Below are positions 15,770 to 24,582 of a stretch of 64,000 bases of DNA, one piece after another. The number at the start of each line of letters is the position of its first letter. Position 1 is the stretch's first letter. Under the pieces are notes generated by a model. It saw only the letters and a program-made list of their open reading frames with translations. It ran no database searches and had not been told where the DNA came from. The translations under genes were made by a program, and so were the position numbers. The stretch comes from Dyadobacter jiangsuensis. Lineage in GTDB: Bacteria > Bacteroidota > Bacteroidia > Cytophagales > Spirosomataceae. Where the stretch lies: assembly GCF_003014695.1 (NCBI RefSeq), contig NZ_PYAS01000020.1, forward strand, positions 1 through 64,000, read 5' to 3'.

Positions 15770-17344
15770 ATGAAAAAATTAGTTATAGCACTGGTATCCC
15801 TGATTGCATTCGCGGCTTGTACCGACAATTTCGTGGAGACAAACCAGAATCCATATCAAATTTCGGATGACCTCCTCAAGCAGGACTTCAACCTTGTAGG
15901 GTCGCCTTTCTCCAATATGATTTTCAACCTCAATGGTCACCAGATCGAAGAGGACCTTTGTTCCGACAACTGGATGGGTTACATGGGAACCCCTACGGAC
16001 TTTGTGGGTAACGTCAATAATACGACGTATTACATCCGCTGGAACACTTACTGGGATCGCGTGTATGGCAGCGTAATGTCGCCCGCCAAGCAGGTGATCA
16101 AGCTCGCAGCAGATAACAACCTGCCGTTGTTTGCAACCTGGGCTAAGCTGATCCGCATTTACGCGGTTTCCAAATTGACAGGCGTACACGGGCCGGTTAT
16201 TTATTCCCAATACGGAACTACTGCCAATTCGATTGCATACGACAAAGAGTCGGACCTGTACCCGCTCTTCTTCAAGCAACTGGATTCAATCCAGACTGAC
16301 CTCGGCGCCAACAAAGAGTATACCGGATTCAAAAAATTCGATCCTTCCCAATACGGCGGAAGCATTCCACGGTGGCAAAAGCTGGTCAACTCTTTGCGTC
16401 TGAGATTGGCTATGCGTATTTCAAAAGTGGATCCTGCGATGGCAAAAACCGAGGGAGAAAAAGCGCTGGCCGATCCTGCCGGCTTGATTGTCGCCAATTC
16501 GGACAACTTTATCAACTCATTGAACGGTAATAAAATACCGGTAGCGCAAATCTGCTACGAATGGGATGATACCCGCATGGGTGCTGTCATGGAGTCGTTC
16601 CTGGTGGGCTTGAAAGACGGTCGTATTTCCAAATACTTCGCTCCTATGTCCAATGCTGCCTTGTATGCGGACCACCCTTCTGTGCCTTACAAAGGCGTAC
16701 GCAATGGTGCTTACATTAAAGCGAAAGCCGACCACGTTCCATTCTCGAAAGTGAGCGAAGATTTCCAGACGGTTCAAACCAGAAGAAACTTTACAGCGGC
16801 CGAAGTGGCATTCCTGAAAGCCGAAGCCGGATTGAGAGGCTGGGCAGGCGCCGGAGATCCTAAAACCAACTACGAGGAAGGTATCAAGCTGTCGTTTGCC
16901 GATTGGGGCGCAGGTGGTGTAGACGCTTATCTGGCCGATGCAACCAGCAAACCGATCAGCTACGTGGACCCGATCGACGCCCGCAACAACTTCACTGCCG
17001 CTTCCACCATCACCGTGGCCTGGAACAATGCAGATTCAAACGAGTTGAAACTGGAAAAAATCATCACCCAGAAATACCTCAACACCTTCACCAATACACA
17101 GGAAGCGTGGGTAGATTTCAGACGTACAGGCTATCCTAAAATCCCGCACGTGGCCAAAAACGATAGCAACAACGACTGGGGTGTAATTCCGGCAACAGAA
17201 TGGATCAAAAGAATGCCGTTTGTAAATGCGGAGAGAAACGGCAACACGGCTGCCGTTGCGGATGCAGTTTCCAAAATGGGCACCGGTGCAAAAGACGATA
17301 TCGCTACCCGCTTGTGGTGGGATACAGGCAAGGCAAATTTCTAA
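15770..17344 (+). CDS. susD: SusD/RagB-family nutrient-binding lipoprotein
   Basis: 524 residues. Lipoprotein signal with lipobox FAAC, Cys17 being the predicted lipidated residue. The body fits the SusD-like alpha-helical TPR fold (SusD-like 2 group), with ARNNF, a W/Y-rich N-terminal half and a conserved C-terminal EAWVDFRRTGYP block. It would form the lid over the SusC barrel and bind substrate at the cell surface. Second gene of the pair; a terminator follows at 17386. Confidence 0.93.
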   Translation: MKKLVIALVSLIAFAACTDNFVETNQNPYQISDDLLKQDFNLVGSPFSNMIFNLNGHQIEEDLCSDNWMGYMGTPTDFVGNVNNTTYYIRWNTYWDRVYGSVMSPAKQVIKLAADNNLPLFATWAKLIRIYAVSKLTGVHGPVIYSQYGTTANSIAYDKESDLYPLFFKQLDSIQTDLGANKEYTGFKKFDPSQYGGSIPRWQKLVNSLRLRLAMRISKVDPAMAKTEGEKALADPAGLIVANSDNFINSLNGNKIPVAQICYEWDDTRMGAVMESFLVGLKDGRISKYFAPMSNAALYADHPSVPYKGVRNGAYIKAKADHVPFSKVSEDFQTVQTRRNFTAAEVAFLKAEAGLRGWAGAGDPKTNYEEGIKLSFADWGAGGVDAYLADATSKPISYVDPIDARNNFTAASTITVAWNNADSNELKLEKIITQKYLNTFTNTQEAWVDFRRTGYPKIPHVAKNDSNNDWGVIPATEWIKRMPFVNAERNGNTAAVADAVSKMGTGAKDDIATRLWWDTGKANF

Positions 17345-17385
17345 TTACGCCTGACAAAGATTAAGTTATTTCGTACGTACATCGA

Positions 17386-17416
17386 GAGGCTACCTGAAAT
17401 CCGGGTAGCCTCTTTT
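17386..17416 (+). terminator. terminator after susD
   Basis: GAGGCTACC, 8-base loop, GGGTAGCCTC then TTTT; 41 bp after the stop codon of the SusD gene. Confidence 0.8.
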
Positions 17417-17533
17417 CATGAAGCCAGCGACCGCCGGTAATTCAGCGGCGTCATCACCTGCCCCGGCGCAGTACAAACCATAATACACTTGTCGAAATCA
17501 TAGTAGCCGTGCCCGTAATGAAACAAAATAACC

Positions 17534-18220
17534 CTAAAAATGTAACCCCCGCACGTGTTCCCAACCCGACCGCAGGTATGCGCCCTTGCGAACGATCGCC
17601 AGCAGTTCATCGTCGGTAAGGTCGCGGAATGAGGCATACACCTGCTCCACCGCGTAAAACCATTCGGGCATAACGAGTATTTCGATGGCGTCGGCGTCGT
17701 TCAGGTGAGCGTCATAGTTATTGCCGGCCACCGGCACGGCCACTATCACGCGGTCGGCACCGCGGCTGCGGCAGAGGCGTAGTACGGGCACGAGCGTTAC
17801 GCCGGTCGCAATGCCGTCGTCGACGATAATGACGGTCCGCCCCCGCAGATCCGGGAGCGGTTTGCCATGTTTGTATACGCCGATCCGGCGGTTCACCTCG
17901 TCGGTCTGCTCGTCGATGATCTCGCCGATAGTCTCCGGTTCGAGCGACCGCCTGAAACGCGGAGCGATGTACACCGACAAGTCTTCCGCAATGGCCCCGA
18001 AACCGACTTCCGGGCAGCCCGGTACCGGCAATTTCCGGGAAATAACCATATTCAGGTCTGTTTCCAGGCATTGGGCAACATAGTATGCCACCTCCACCCC
18101 TCCCCGGGCAATGCCCATTACGAGTGGGTCCGCGCCTTTATAGCGTGGGCTCAGGAAATGCCCCAGTTGCAGTCCGGCATCCTTCCGGTCGGCAAAAATG
18201 ATTTGGTTGCTTCGGTTCAT
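17534..18220 (-). CDS. phosphoribosyltransferase family protein
   Basis: 228 residues. The PRPP-binding loop VIIVDDGIATGVT (about 129-141) and the N-terminal GIARGGVEVAYYVA match the type I PRTase fold used in stand-alone regulatory or salvage phosphoribosyltransferases. No purine or pyrimidine operon is adjacent. The coding strand is richer in G+C than nearby genes (many CCG/CGC codons on the minus strand), which may indicate a different history. Substrate unknown. Confidence 0.85.
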   Translation of the reverse strand: MNRSNQIIFADRKDAGLQLGHFLSPRYKGADPLVMGIARGGVEVAYYVAQCLETDLNMVISRKLPVPGCPEVGFGAIAEDLSVYIAPRFRRSLEPETIGEIIDEQTDEVNRRIGVYKHGKPLPDLRGRTVIIVDDGIATGVTLVPVLRLCRSRGADRVIVAVPVAGNNYDAHLNDADAIEILVMPEWFYAVEQVYASFRDLTDDELLAIVRKGAYLRSGWEHVRGLHF

Positions 18221-18290
18221 AGGCTTCGCGTCTGTACAAAAAAATCCACAGGACCGAATTGGTAAAAATCAATGCCGGAACTGCCATTGG

Positions 18291-18620
18291 CTAATGCTGC
18301 GAAACCATTTTGAGTCCCGCGATGGAGAGAATCAACGTGCTGATGAAGAATATCCGCCAAAAACTGACAGGATCTTTAAAAACCAGTATTCCCACCAGTA
18401 CCGTTCCAACCGCTCCTATACCCGTCCACACAGCATAAGCCGTGCCAATGGGAAGCGTTTGCGTCGCTTTCAGCAACAATGCCATGCTCACAACCAGTGA
18501 GATGATAAATCCCGTAAACCATAAATACATTTCGCTTCCGCTTGTTTCACGGACTTTTCCTAAACAAGAGGCAAATCCGACCTCAAACAGGCCGGCGATA
18601 ATCAAAATAATCCAGTTCAT
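18291..18620 (-). CDS. gdx: SMR-family guanidinium exporter (Gdx/SugE type)
   Basis: 109 residues from the ATG at 18620; the longer frame upstream has no homology and a poor start. Four transmembrane helices. The N-terminal MNWIILIIAGLFEVGFA carries the central Glu of SMR transporters (Glu13), and GTAYAVWTGIGAVGTV is the signature of the Gdx/SugE subgroup as opposed to multidrug EmrE. Gdx exchanges guanidinium for protons. The gene follows a Crp-like regulator (74 bp gap) and a DUF4180 gene. I found no guanidine riboswitch in the gap. Confidence 0.88.
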   Translation of the reverse strand: MNWIILIIAGLFEVGFASCLGKVRETSGSEMYLWFTGFIISLVVSMALLLKATQTLPIGTAYAVWTGIGAVGTVLVGILVFKDPVSFWRIFFISTLILSIAGLKMVSQH

Positions 18621-18694
18621 AACACTTTGTTTTTGCTTACAAAGGTCCGGCGCCGGATCCACAAAAAATTTTACAAATGATAAAAAGCGAAGCG

Positions 18695-19258
18695 CTACCT
18701 GATCTCCGCGCGAATGCGGCTCAGGCTTACCTGCGTAATGCCCAGGTAGGAAGCAATATGGCACAGGGGCACACGATGAAGCAGATCAGGGGTCGAAGAT
18801 AGTAAATCGAGGTACCGTTGCTGGGCGGTTTTGAATTGCATGGAAATGAGCCGTTCCTCGGTCTTGATCAGCTCCTGGCCGATCAGTTTGCGTCCCCAGT
18901 TGGCAATGTGAATATCGCTGGCAAAAAGTGATTCCAGGTCCAGCGCCTTCATCTGGTACAAATCGCATGCTTCCAGGGTTTCGACATGCTCATAGCCCGG
19001 TTGTCCGGAGACATAGCTTTTCATCGAAATCACTACATCTCCCTCCTTTCCGAACCAGAAAGTCACATCCCCGCGATCGGCGTCTGAATATGCGCGTACG
19101 ATGCCGCTCCGTATGAAGTAAAGCGTTTTCTCTACCCTGCCCGAGCGAATCAGCGTATGTCCTTTCGGATATTCTGCCTCCGAAATGCGCGCTTTCAAAG
19201 CCTCCCTGGAACCGGCCGGCAGCGGGTGAAAACGTTCGAGGATCTCATCTATCTCCAT
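18695..19258 (-). CDS. Crp/Fnr-family transcriptional regulator
   Basis: 187 residues. N-terminal cyclic-nucleotide-binding-like beta roll (about 15-115, with KGHTLIRSGRVEKTLYFIRSG) and a C-terminal helix-turn-helix (about 150-187, CHIASYLGITQVSLSRIRAE). This is the short Bacteroidota Crp type that often controls neighbouring genes in response to unknown signals. It sits 4 bp after a DUF4180 gene and upstream of the Gdx transporter, suggesting a three-gene operon. Confidence 0.88.
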   Translation of the reverse strand: MEIDEILERFHPLPAGSREALKARISEAEYPKGHTLIRSGRVEKTLYFIRSGIVRAYSDADRGDVTFWFGKEGDVVISMKSYVSGQPGYEHVETLEACDLYQMKALDLESLFASDIHIANWGRKLIGQELIKTEERLISMQFKTAQQRYLDLLSSTPDLLHRVPLCHIASYLGITQVSLSRIRAEIR

Positions 19259-19262
19259 TGCA

Positions 19263-19622
19263 TTAGCTTGCTAATCTTCCAACGGCTTCTTCCACCGAAG
19301 ATACAAAATTGACCTGCCTGCCTTTGTTGCTTTCGAAAATGAAATCGCGCAGGCTTTTGCTTTCGTAGCGCCCAAAGTCACCCACGATGGCCAGGCGGAC
19401 ACGGTAAGTAGTAAACTTCTGCAAAATCTCGCCCGCAATACCCGTTTTCAGATCAAAGAAATCCGGCGTAATATTTTGTTCGTGCAAAATCATCTCACCA
19501 TAACCCTGATAGTACAAGTCGACCATCAATTGCAGGCCGTCGCTCGGCGTGTGTACAAGGATCTGGTCGGAGGTTACTTCCGCAATCGCGGTTTCATTGT
19601 GTTGATGGATCTGAATATTCAT
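19263..19622 (-). CDS. DUF4180 domain protein
   Basis: 119 residues. The sequence fits DUF4180: LHEQNITPDFFDLKTGIAGE, followed by RLAIVGDFGRYESKSLRDFI and a C-terminal FVSSVEEAVGRL. The family resembles STAS/SpoIIAA-like small proteins in length and predicted alpha/beta pattern; function is unknown. First gene of the DUF4180-crp-gdx unit. A Crp-type regulator is a frequent companion of this family (recalled, not checked). Confidence 0.75.
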   Translation of the reverse strand: MNIQIHQHNETAIAEVTSDQILVHTPSDGLQLMVDLYYQGYGEMILHEQNITPDFFDLKTGIAGEILQKFTTYRVRLAIVGDFGRYESKSLRDFIFESNKGRQVNFVSSVEEAVGRLAS

Positions 19623-20062
19623 AGCAAAAGCGCCGCCTGGTTTGTTGAGTGCGGCCTGCTAAATTAGTCAAAAAGTCCGCTGCCGGGCACATCTGGCGTT
19701 TGAACTTTTTCTACATTTCAATTTATTTATTCTAACTCCGTTTTATATTCCAGGAATAAAAGACACAAACAATCGTGACCCTCCATGGAGATAGAAATGT
19801 TGCACTGGCAGCTGATATTTGCGTCTTACAGTGTACAATCCAGCATTAAACGCAGCTCAACATAAGACCGATCGTCGGCAGAAAAGCCCCTGATACGCTT
19901 TACTAATTGCGATTCCTGTCTGTTCCTAAAACTATTTTTACAAATAAAGTAGAATAGTATTTTTACGGCATCAGGCAGTCTTGTTTTGAAAACGAATGCG
20001 CTGTTGTTTGGCATGAGTTTTATCATTAATATTTGCATACGCCTCCCGTTAATTAAGCATCC
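19623..20062. other. intergenic, AT-rich, divergent promoters expected
   Basis: 440 bp between the divergent DUF4180 operon and the sensor kinase operon. An 87-codon minus-strand frame (19826-20089) has no recognisable features and overlaps the kinase start, so it is not called. No structured RNA recognised. Confidence 0.35.
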
Positions 20063-21676
20063 ATGACCCCGCAAGCTGCGCAACATCATGCCATTTCAGA
20101 CGACCGTATAACACTTTGCCATACGGGTTCAGCTCCCCTAAAAACAGGCGAGCAAGGGCTGCCGGAGCAAGTGGCAGAATTCTTCCGGGGGATTTTCAGC
20201 CAATCGGAATGGCCGGCACGCTGGTACTGCGGCTCGTGGTCGGATTTTCATGGTTGGATGTATATTATTTCCGACATTCTCATCTGGGCGGCCTATTTCC
20301 TGATCCCCATTTTCCTGATCCGGTTTATCCGCAGCAGAAAAGACTTTCCATTTCCGAAAACAATCTGGCTCTTCGTTGCATTCATCGCTTTCTGCGGCGC
20401 TACGCACCTGATCGATGCATTGATCTTCTGGATACCCGTCTACCGGTTCAGTGCATTGGTGAGGTTTGCCACGGCGATCATCTCGATGACCACGGTCTAC
20501 TACCTCTTCAAAATCTTCCCCAATGTGCTCCTGCTCCGCTCCGTCTCCGATCTGCAGCGGGAAATCGACGAACGAACGGCCGTAGAGGAAAAACTGGCGG
20601 AAAGCGAGTTCCTGCTCAGTGCCGCAAGCAATGTAGGTAAACTCGGTGGCTGGGAATACGACCCGGCTACGGGGCAATTCCGCTGGACCGCCACCTGTGG
20701 TAACATACTGGAAACCAACGAAGAACATATCCATAGTGAAACCGACCTGCTGCGCTTTTTTCCGGAACCCTATCAGCTCATCGTCCGCGCGGCGCTCCGG
20801 GAGTCGATTGAAACCGGCAGCTCATGGGACCATGAACTGCAACTTACTACGGCCACGGGTGTGCGTAAATGGGTGCGATTTTCAGCGACGCCATCGCTGA
20901 ATGCCAGCGGCCAGGTGACCCAAATCAGGGGCATTATCATGGATATCGACCGGTACAAAACGTTGGAACTGAAACTGGTCAAATCGATCGATCAGATGGC
21001 CCAGAAGAACAGCCAGCTGCAAAGCTTTACCCATATCCTTTCCCACAACCTCCGCAACCATTCGAGCAACATCGCCCTGCTCGCGGATTTTGTCGATGAA
21101 TCGACCCTTACCAAGGACAACGAAGAGCTGTTCCAGAAGATCAAAACGGTATCCCGGCATTTGAACGGGACGCTCGACGATCTTTCACAAGTCATCAAAA
21201 TCCGCGACAATCACCTGGAAGGCGAAAAGCTGAATATCAGGGAGGTAACGGAGCAAGTCCTCAGCGTGCTCGATGAAAGCCTGCACACCAGCCAGGCGGA
21301 AATCGGGATGGATTTCATGGAGGAAGAGATTACCTTCCCGCGCATTTACCTGGAAAGCATTCTGATGAACCTGATTTCCAATGGTATTAAATACAAAAAA
21401 GACAGTCAGCATCCCGTAATACAGCTTCGGTTCTACCGGAATGAAAAAGGCCTTAAAGTGTTGGAATACAGCGATCAGGGCAAAGGCATTGATCTTTCGC
21501 TTCACGCCGATAAGATTTTTGGTCTGTATAAAACTTTCCATAAACATGAAGATGCTCACGGAGTTGGCTTATTTTTGATAAAAAATCAGATAGAAGCCCA
21601 GGGCGGGAACATTCAGGTATTCAGTAAGGTCGACGCGGGTATTACATTCAAAATTACATTTAACGAAAATGCTTGA
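20063..21676 (+). CDS. sensor histidine kinase with ETR1-type ethylene-binding domain
   Basis: 537 residues. Three membrane helices (about 63-155) match the ethylene-binding domain of plant ETR1. The critical residues occur with identical spacing: Asp71, Tyr78, Ile81, Pro82, and Cys111/His115 in CGATHLI. In ETR1 these are Asp25, Tyr32, Ile35, Pro36, Cys65 and His69, where Cys/His bind copper. Next are a short coiled region (about 160-185), a PAS domain with PAC (about 185-305) and a kinase core: H-box THILSHNLRNH, N-box NLISNGIKYKK, G-boxes DQGKGIDL and HGVGLFLIK. It overlaps a receiver gene by 8 bp. Whether it binds ethylene or only copper or another ligand is open. Confidence 0.88.
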   Translation: MTPQAAQHHAISDDRITLCHTGSAPLKTGEQGLPEQVAEFFRGIFSQSEWPARWYCGSWSDFHGWMYIISDILIWAAYFLIPIFLIRFIRSRKDFPFPKTIWLFVAFIAFCGATHLIDALIFWIPVYRFSALVRFATAIISMTTVYYLFKIFPNVLLLRSVSDLQREIDERTAVEEKLAESEFLLSAASNVGKLGGWEYDPATGQFRWTATCGNILETNEEHIHSETDLLRFFPEPYQLIVRAALRESIETGSSWDHELQLTTATGVRKWVRFSATPSLNASGQVTQIRGIIMDIDRYKTLELKLVKSIDQMAQKNSQLQSFTHILSHNLRNHSSNIALLADFVDESTLTKDNEELFQKIKTVSRHLNGTLDDLSQVIKIRDNHLEGEKLNIREVTEQVLSVLDESLHTSQAEIGMDFMEEEITFPRIYLESILMNLISNGIKYKKDSQHPVIQLRFYRNEKGLKVLEYSDQGKGIDLSLHADKIFGLYKTFHKHEDAHGVGLFLIKNQIEAQGGNIQVFSKVDAGITFKITFNENA

Positions 21677-22082
21677 AATACTCTGCGTGGTAGACGACGA
21701 CAAAATATTCACCTACCTGCTGAAACGCATCATCGAAAAAGCCAAAGTGGCCCGCGAAATCATTTTTTTTGAAAACGGGCAGGAGGCAATGGACTACCTC
21801 AACAGCCACAAAGAAGATGCGCTGAAACTACCCCAACTGATACTCCTGGACATCAATATGCCTATCCTCGACGGCTGGCAATTCCTGAACGAATACGGAA
21901 AATTGAAACCGGACGTCCCCAAGCCGATTTCAATCTGCATGATGAGTTCTTCCTCCGAAGTGGAGGATTACGACCGGGCCATGGGTTCGGGGCACGTGAT
22001 GGATTACCTCCAGAAGCCCGTCCAGGTTCCTTCGCTGAAAGAGGTTACCGAGCGCGTACTGTCATTTCTTGGCCCGAAATAG
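21669..22082 (+). CDS. single-domain response regulator receiver
   Basis: 137 residues, receiver domain only. Acidic pocket VVDDDK, phospho-acceptor Asp in LILLDINMPILDGW (about Asp58), switch residue in MMSSSS and Lys in LQKPV. It has no output domain, so it acts by protein contact or phosphotransfer. It starts 8 bp inside the end of the ETR1-like kinase gene, so the two are translationally coupled partners. Similar stand-alone receivers follow PAS-kinases of the phytochrome/ethylene type in many bacteria. Confidence 0.92.
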   Translation: MLEILCVVDDDKIFTYLLKRIIEKAKVAREIIFFENGQEAMDYLNSHKEDALKLPQLILLDINMPILDGWQFLNEYGKLKPDVPKPISICMMSSSSEVEDYDRAMGSGHVMDYLQKPVQVPSLKEVTERVLSFLGPK

Positions 22083-22128
22083 CAGCAAACCCGCTATTTT
22101 TGCTTTGTAACTAAATTCCAAATCTACC

Positions 22129-23238
22129 CTGCCATTCCGTATCCTGATAGCGCCGCTGGACTGGGGACTGGGACATGCCACCCGCTGCATCCCCGTCATC
22201 CGCTACCTTATTGACAAAGGATGCGAGGTTACCATTGCTGCCTCCGGGGCGACCGCGGTGCTGTTGCAAAAGAACTTTCCTGGCCTGCCCCAGCTTCCGC
22301 TTCCCGGTTACAACATTACGTATAGTAGCAGCGGCGGCACTTTTGTACTGAAAATATTATCCCAAATCCCGAAAATTCTGAGGGCAATCCGTCGGGAAAG
22401 ACAATGGCTCCGCGATATGCAAGCCACGCATCAGTTTGACCTCGTGGTTTCCGACAACCGGTATGGATTGAAAATTGAAGGCTTAAAATCGGTGATTCTC
22501 ACCCACCAGTTACAAATCATGACGGGTTTTGGCTCGACCGCTGATTCCATCATGCGTCGGCTGCATTACCGTATGCTCGAAAAATTCGATGAATGCTGGG
22601 TAGTAGATGAACCGGAAAATGGCGGGCTCGCCGGCGCATTATCACATCCGCGAGAACTTCCCGCCAATTCGCATTACATTGGGTTGCTATCTCAACTGCT
22701 ACCTCCGGCCGGGCATGTGCAGAATCGTCACAACACTATCCTTGTACTGCTTTCCGGCCCGGAGCCCATGCGGAGTATTTTGGAAGAAAATATGCTTCAA
22801 CAAGCCGTTTTGGCCACGAATTATCATTTCCATATTATTGCCGGCAACCCCTCGGGCGCGGCGCGCGCGCATTTGCCTGCGCATATCACATACTCCACCT
22901 ATGCGCGCACGCGGGAGCTTGCGGATGCGCTTATACATGCCCGGCTCGTCATTTGCAGAAGCGGTTACTCGACCCTGATGGACCTCGCGGTATTCGAAAA
23001 AAAGGCATTGCTTATTCCCACACCAGGGCAGTCGGAGCAGGAATACCTGGCCGGACATTTACAAACTCAGGGGATTGCTTTGAGCAAGCGTCAGGAGGAA
23101 GTTAATCTGGGCAAAGACATTACCGAAGCGTTGGGTTATCAAGGATTCACGCGTAAGCTTGCAGGAAGGCCAGACCTTATGCAAGTGGTCCTTGATAATA
23201 CATTACAAAAACTGGAAAACGAAGCGGGGCTGCTTTAA
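22129..23238 (+). CDS. glycosyltransferase (GT-B, MurG-like) with apparent CTG start
   Basis: 369 residues if started at the CTG at 22129. The frame contains no ATG, GTG or TTG between the in-frame stop at 22108 and a GTG at 22258. Yet the segment upstream of that GTG is clearly coding: RILIAPLDWGLGHATRC is the N-terminal glycine-loop motif of GT-B glycosyltransferases related to MurG and UDP-GlcNAc-type enzymes. A start at 22258 would delete that motif. The C-terminal donor domain has ICRSGYSTLMDLAVFEKKALLIPTPGQSEQEYLA, the usual nucleotide-sugar site. Acceptor and sugar are unknown. It ends in a terminator overlapping its stop. Confidence 0.8.
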   Translation: MPFRILIAPLDWGLGHATRCIPVIRYLIDKGCEVTIAASGATAVLLQKNFPGLPQLPLPGYNITYSSSGGTFVLKILSQIPKILRAIRRERQWLRDMQATHQFDLVVSDNRYGLKIEGLKSVILTHQLQIMTGFGSTADSIMRRLHYRMLEKFDECWVVDEPENGGLAGALSHPRELPANSHYIGLLSQLLPPAGHVQNRHNTILVLLSGPEPMRSILEENMLQQAVLATNYHFHIIAGNPSGAARAHLPAHITYSTYARTRELADALIHARLVICRSGYSTLMDLAVFEKKALLIPTPGQSEQEYLAGHLQTQGIALSKRQEEVNLGKDITEALGYQGFTRKLAGRPDLMQVVLDNTLQKLENEAGLL

Positions 23239-23260
23239 AGAACATTCCCGCTTCGTTTTG
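23219..23260. terminator. terminator overlapping glycosyltransferase stop
   Basis: ACGAAGCGGG ... CCCGCTTCGT, a perfect 10 bp stem with an 18-base loop, followed by TTTT. The stop codon is in the loop. It serves the plus gene and may also act on the convergent transporter gene. Confidence 0.75.
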
Positions 23261-23261
23261 C

Positions 23262-24161
23262 TCAATGGCTCTCCACCACCACCTGGCCCGCATTCCGATG
23301 CGCTCGCATCACTTGGAGCATTTGCAGCACCACGGATAGTATAATCAGCGCCAGACCGAGATAAAATGACCAACGGAGTTCCTTGTTTTCATGATAAATC
23401 AGAATGGCGAGGATAATCGTGTATACCGGTTCCAGGTTCAGGCTGAGATTCACCGTAAATGCCGAAATCCGGCGCAGTACCTGCGTTTGGAGCATGTATA
23501 GAACGAATGTACAGAAAAATGCCAGCAGCAGCAGGTAACCCAGGTCGGCCCATGATGGTAGCAGCGTTGCGACGGGGAAAAAATGGAAATACAACGGCAT
23601 GAGCGGGGTCAATGCAATGGCGCCGCCGATCAGTGCATATACGGTGGCCGTTTCACTTTTGAAGGAATGCGCAAGCCGTTCATTGGTGATCGTGAAAAGT
23701 GAGCCAAGGGCCGACGACACCACGCCCAGCGTGATACCGATACGATACCGCGAGTCGAAACTGAAAATCAAAGCAATACCCAGCAATGTGAGCAAGCTCA
23801 GCAGCAACTCGGAAAGCACGAAACGCCGACGGTTGATCAACGGAGAAAAAATGGCCGTAAAAAAGCCGACCAGCGAGAAACATACCACCCCTACCGAAAT
23901 ATTGGAATACTTAATGCTTCCGTAAAAGAAAATCCAGTGCAACCCGAGCAACAGCCCGGTCAGCGATGTACGGCTAAAATCGCGGAAAGATATGCGTTCG
24001 AGCCTTTGGGTGGCTGCCAGGATCAACAGCATCAGAATGCCCGCGAGCCAAATGCGGTACCACGACAGTAGTCCTTCGTTGACCGTAATGAGTTTTCCGA
24101 AAATACCGGTAAAACCGGCCAGAATAATGGAGATATGGAGCTTGATGAAAGCTTGTTTCAT
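23262..24161 (-). CDS. EamA/DMT-family transporter
   Basis: 299 residues with ten predicted transmembrane helices in two EamA repeats (about 1-140 and 150-285). The start is the well-formed KLHISIILAGFTGIFGKLI helix, and SLNLEPVYTIILAILIYHE is the conserved segment of the second repeat. Drug/metabolite transporter superfamily: efflux of small metabolites or amino acids. Substrate cannot be read from the sequence. Confidence 0.9.
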   Translation of the reverse strand: MKQAFIKLHISIILAGFTGIFGKLITVNEGLLSWYRIWLAGILMLLILAATQRLERISFRDFSRTSLTGLLLGLHWIFFYGSIKYSNISVGVVCFSLVGFFTAIFSPLINRRRFVLSELLLSLLTLLGIALIFSFDSRYRIGITLGVVSSALGSLFTITNERLAHSFKSETATVYALIGGAIALTPLMPLYFHFFPVATLLPSWADLGYLLLLAFFCTFVLYMLQTQVLRRISAFTVNLSLNLEPVYTIILAILIYHENKELRWSFYLGLALIILSVVLQMLQVMRAHRNAGQVVVESH

Positions 24162-24520
24162 TGGAATATCTGTTCAAAAAGGTATTGAAAATGAATATCG
24201 GGCGCAGTGAGTACAGCGCAAACCGGTTAAGCACAACCCTGCGAAAGGGCTAAGGCTCAACAACCTTCGTGAACAATGGTAACAGGGAATAACACTACCG
24301 CCTCCCAAGAAAACGGGAAGTACCAAAATAGATTCCGGTCATTAAGCCATTCAGGCTACCGGAGGAGGCGAAATGCAGAAAAGAAGTCTGTTCTCGGACA
24401 TAAGATTGGTAATTGTCTCGCAAAAGTAGGGTTATTTGCCCGGAAGAGCAACGGTACATCTCTTTTTCAATTTTTCCGGACGAAATCATTGTACAATATT
24501 TTCATTTTTTTGACTTTATT
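24162..24520. other. intergenic leader region with several hairpins
   Basis: About 420 bp upstream of the outer-membrane protein gene. It contains stem-loops such as CCGGTCATTAAGCC ... GGCTACCGG (24337-24361). I compared it mentally with cobalamin, TPP and SAM riboswitch consensus cores and found no match. An unrecognised structured leader on either strand is possible. Confidence 0.35.
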
Positions 24521-24528
24521 TACCTTTG
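24521..24528 (+). promoter_or_regulatory. -7 box TACCTTTG
   Basis: Exact match to Bacteroidota TAnnTTTG, 55 bp upstream of the start at 24583. The usual TTTG at about 20 bp upstream is not clear, though the region is T-rich. Confidence 0.5.
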
Positions 24529-24582
24529 CAGCAATCAATTTAAAACAATCTCAACACAACAGGAACATTCCCCGAAAACAGA

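Noticed and set aside
18621..18694. Guanidine riboswitch upstream of the Gdx gene
   Set aside because: The 74 bp gap shows no ACGR or other guanidine-riboswitch motif and too little sequence for a guanidine-I fold.
19826..20089. 87-codon minus-strand ORF upstream of the ETR1-like kinase
   Set aside because: No family features, overlaps the kinase start and is explained as a chance open frame in AT-rich DNA.
24162..24582. Possible riboswitch upstream of the outer-membrane protein gene
   Set aside because: I compared it with cobalamin, TPP and SAM consensus cores from memory and found no match; only generic hairpins remain, so no riboswitch is called.
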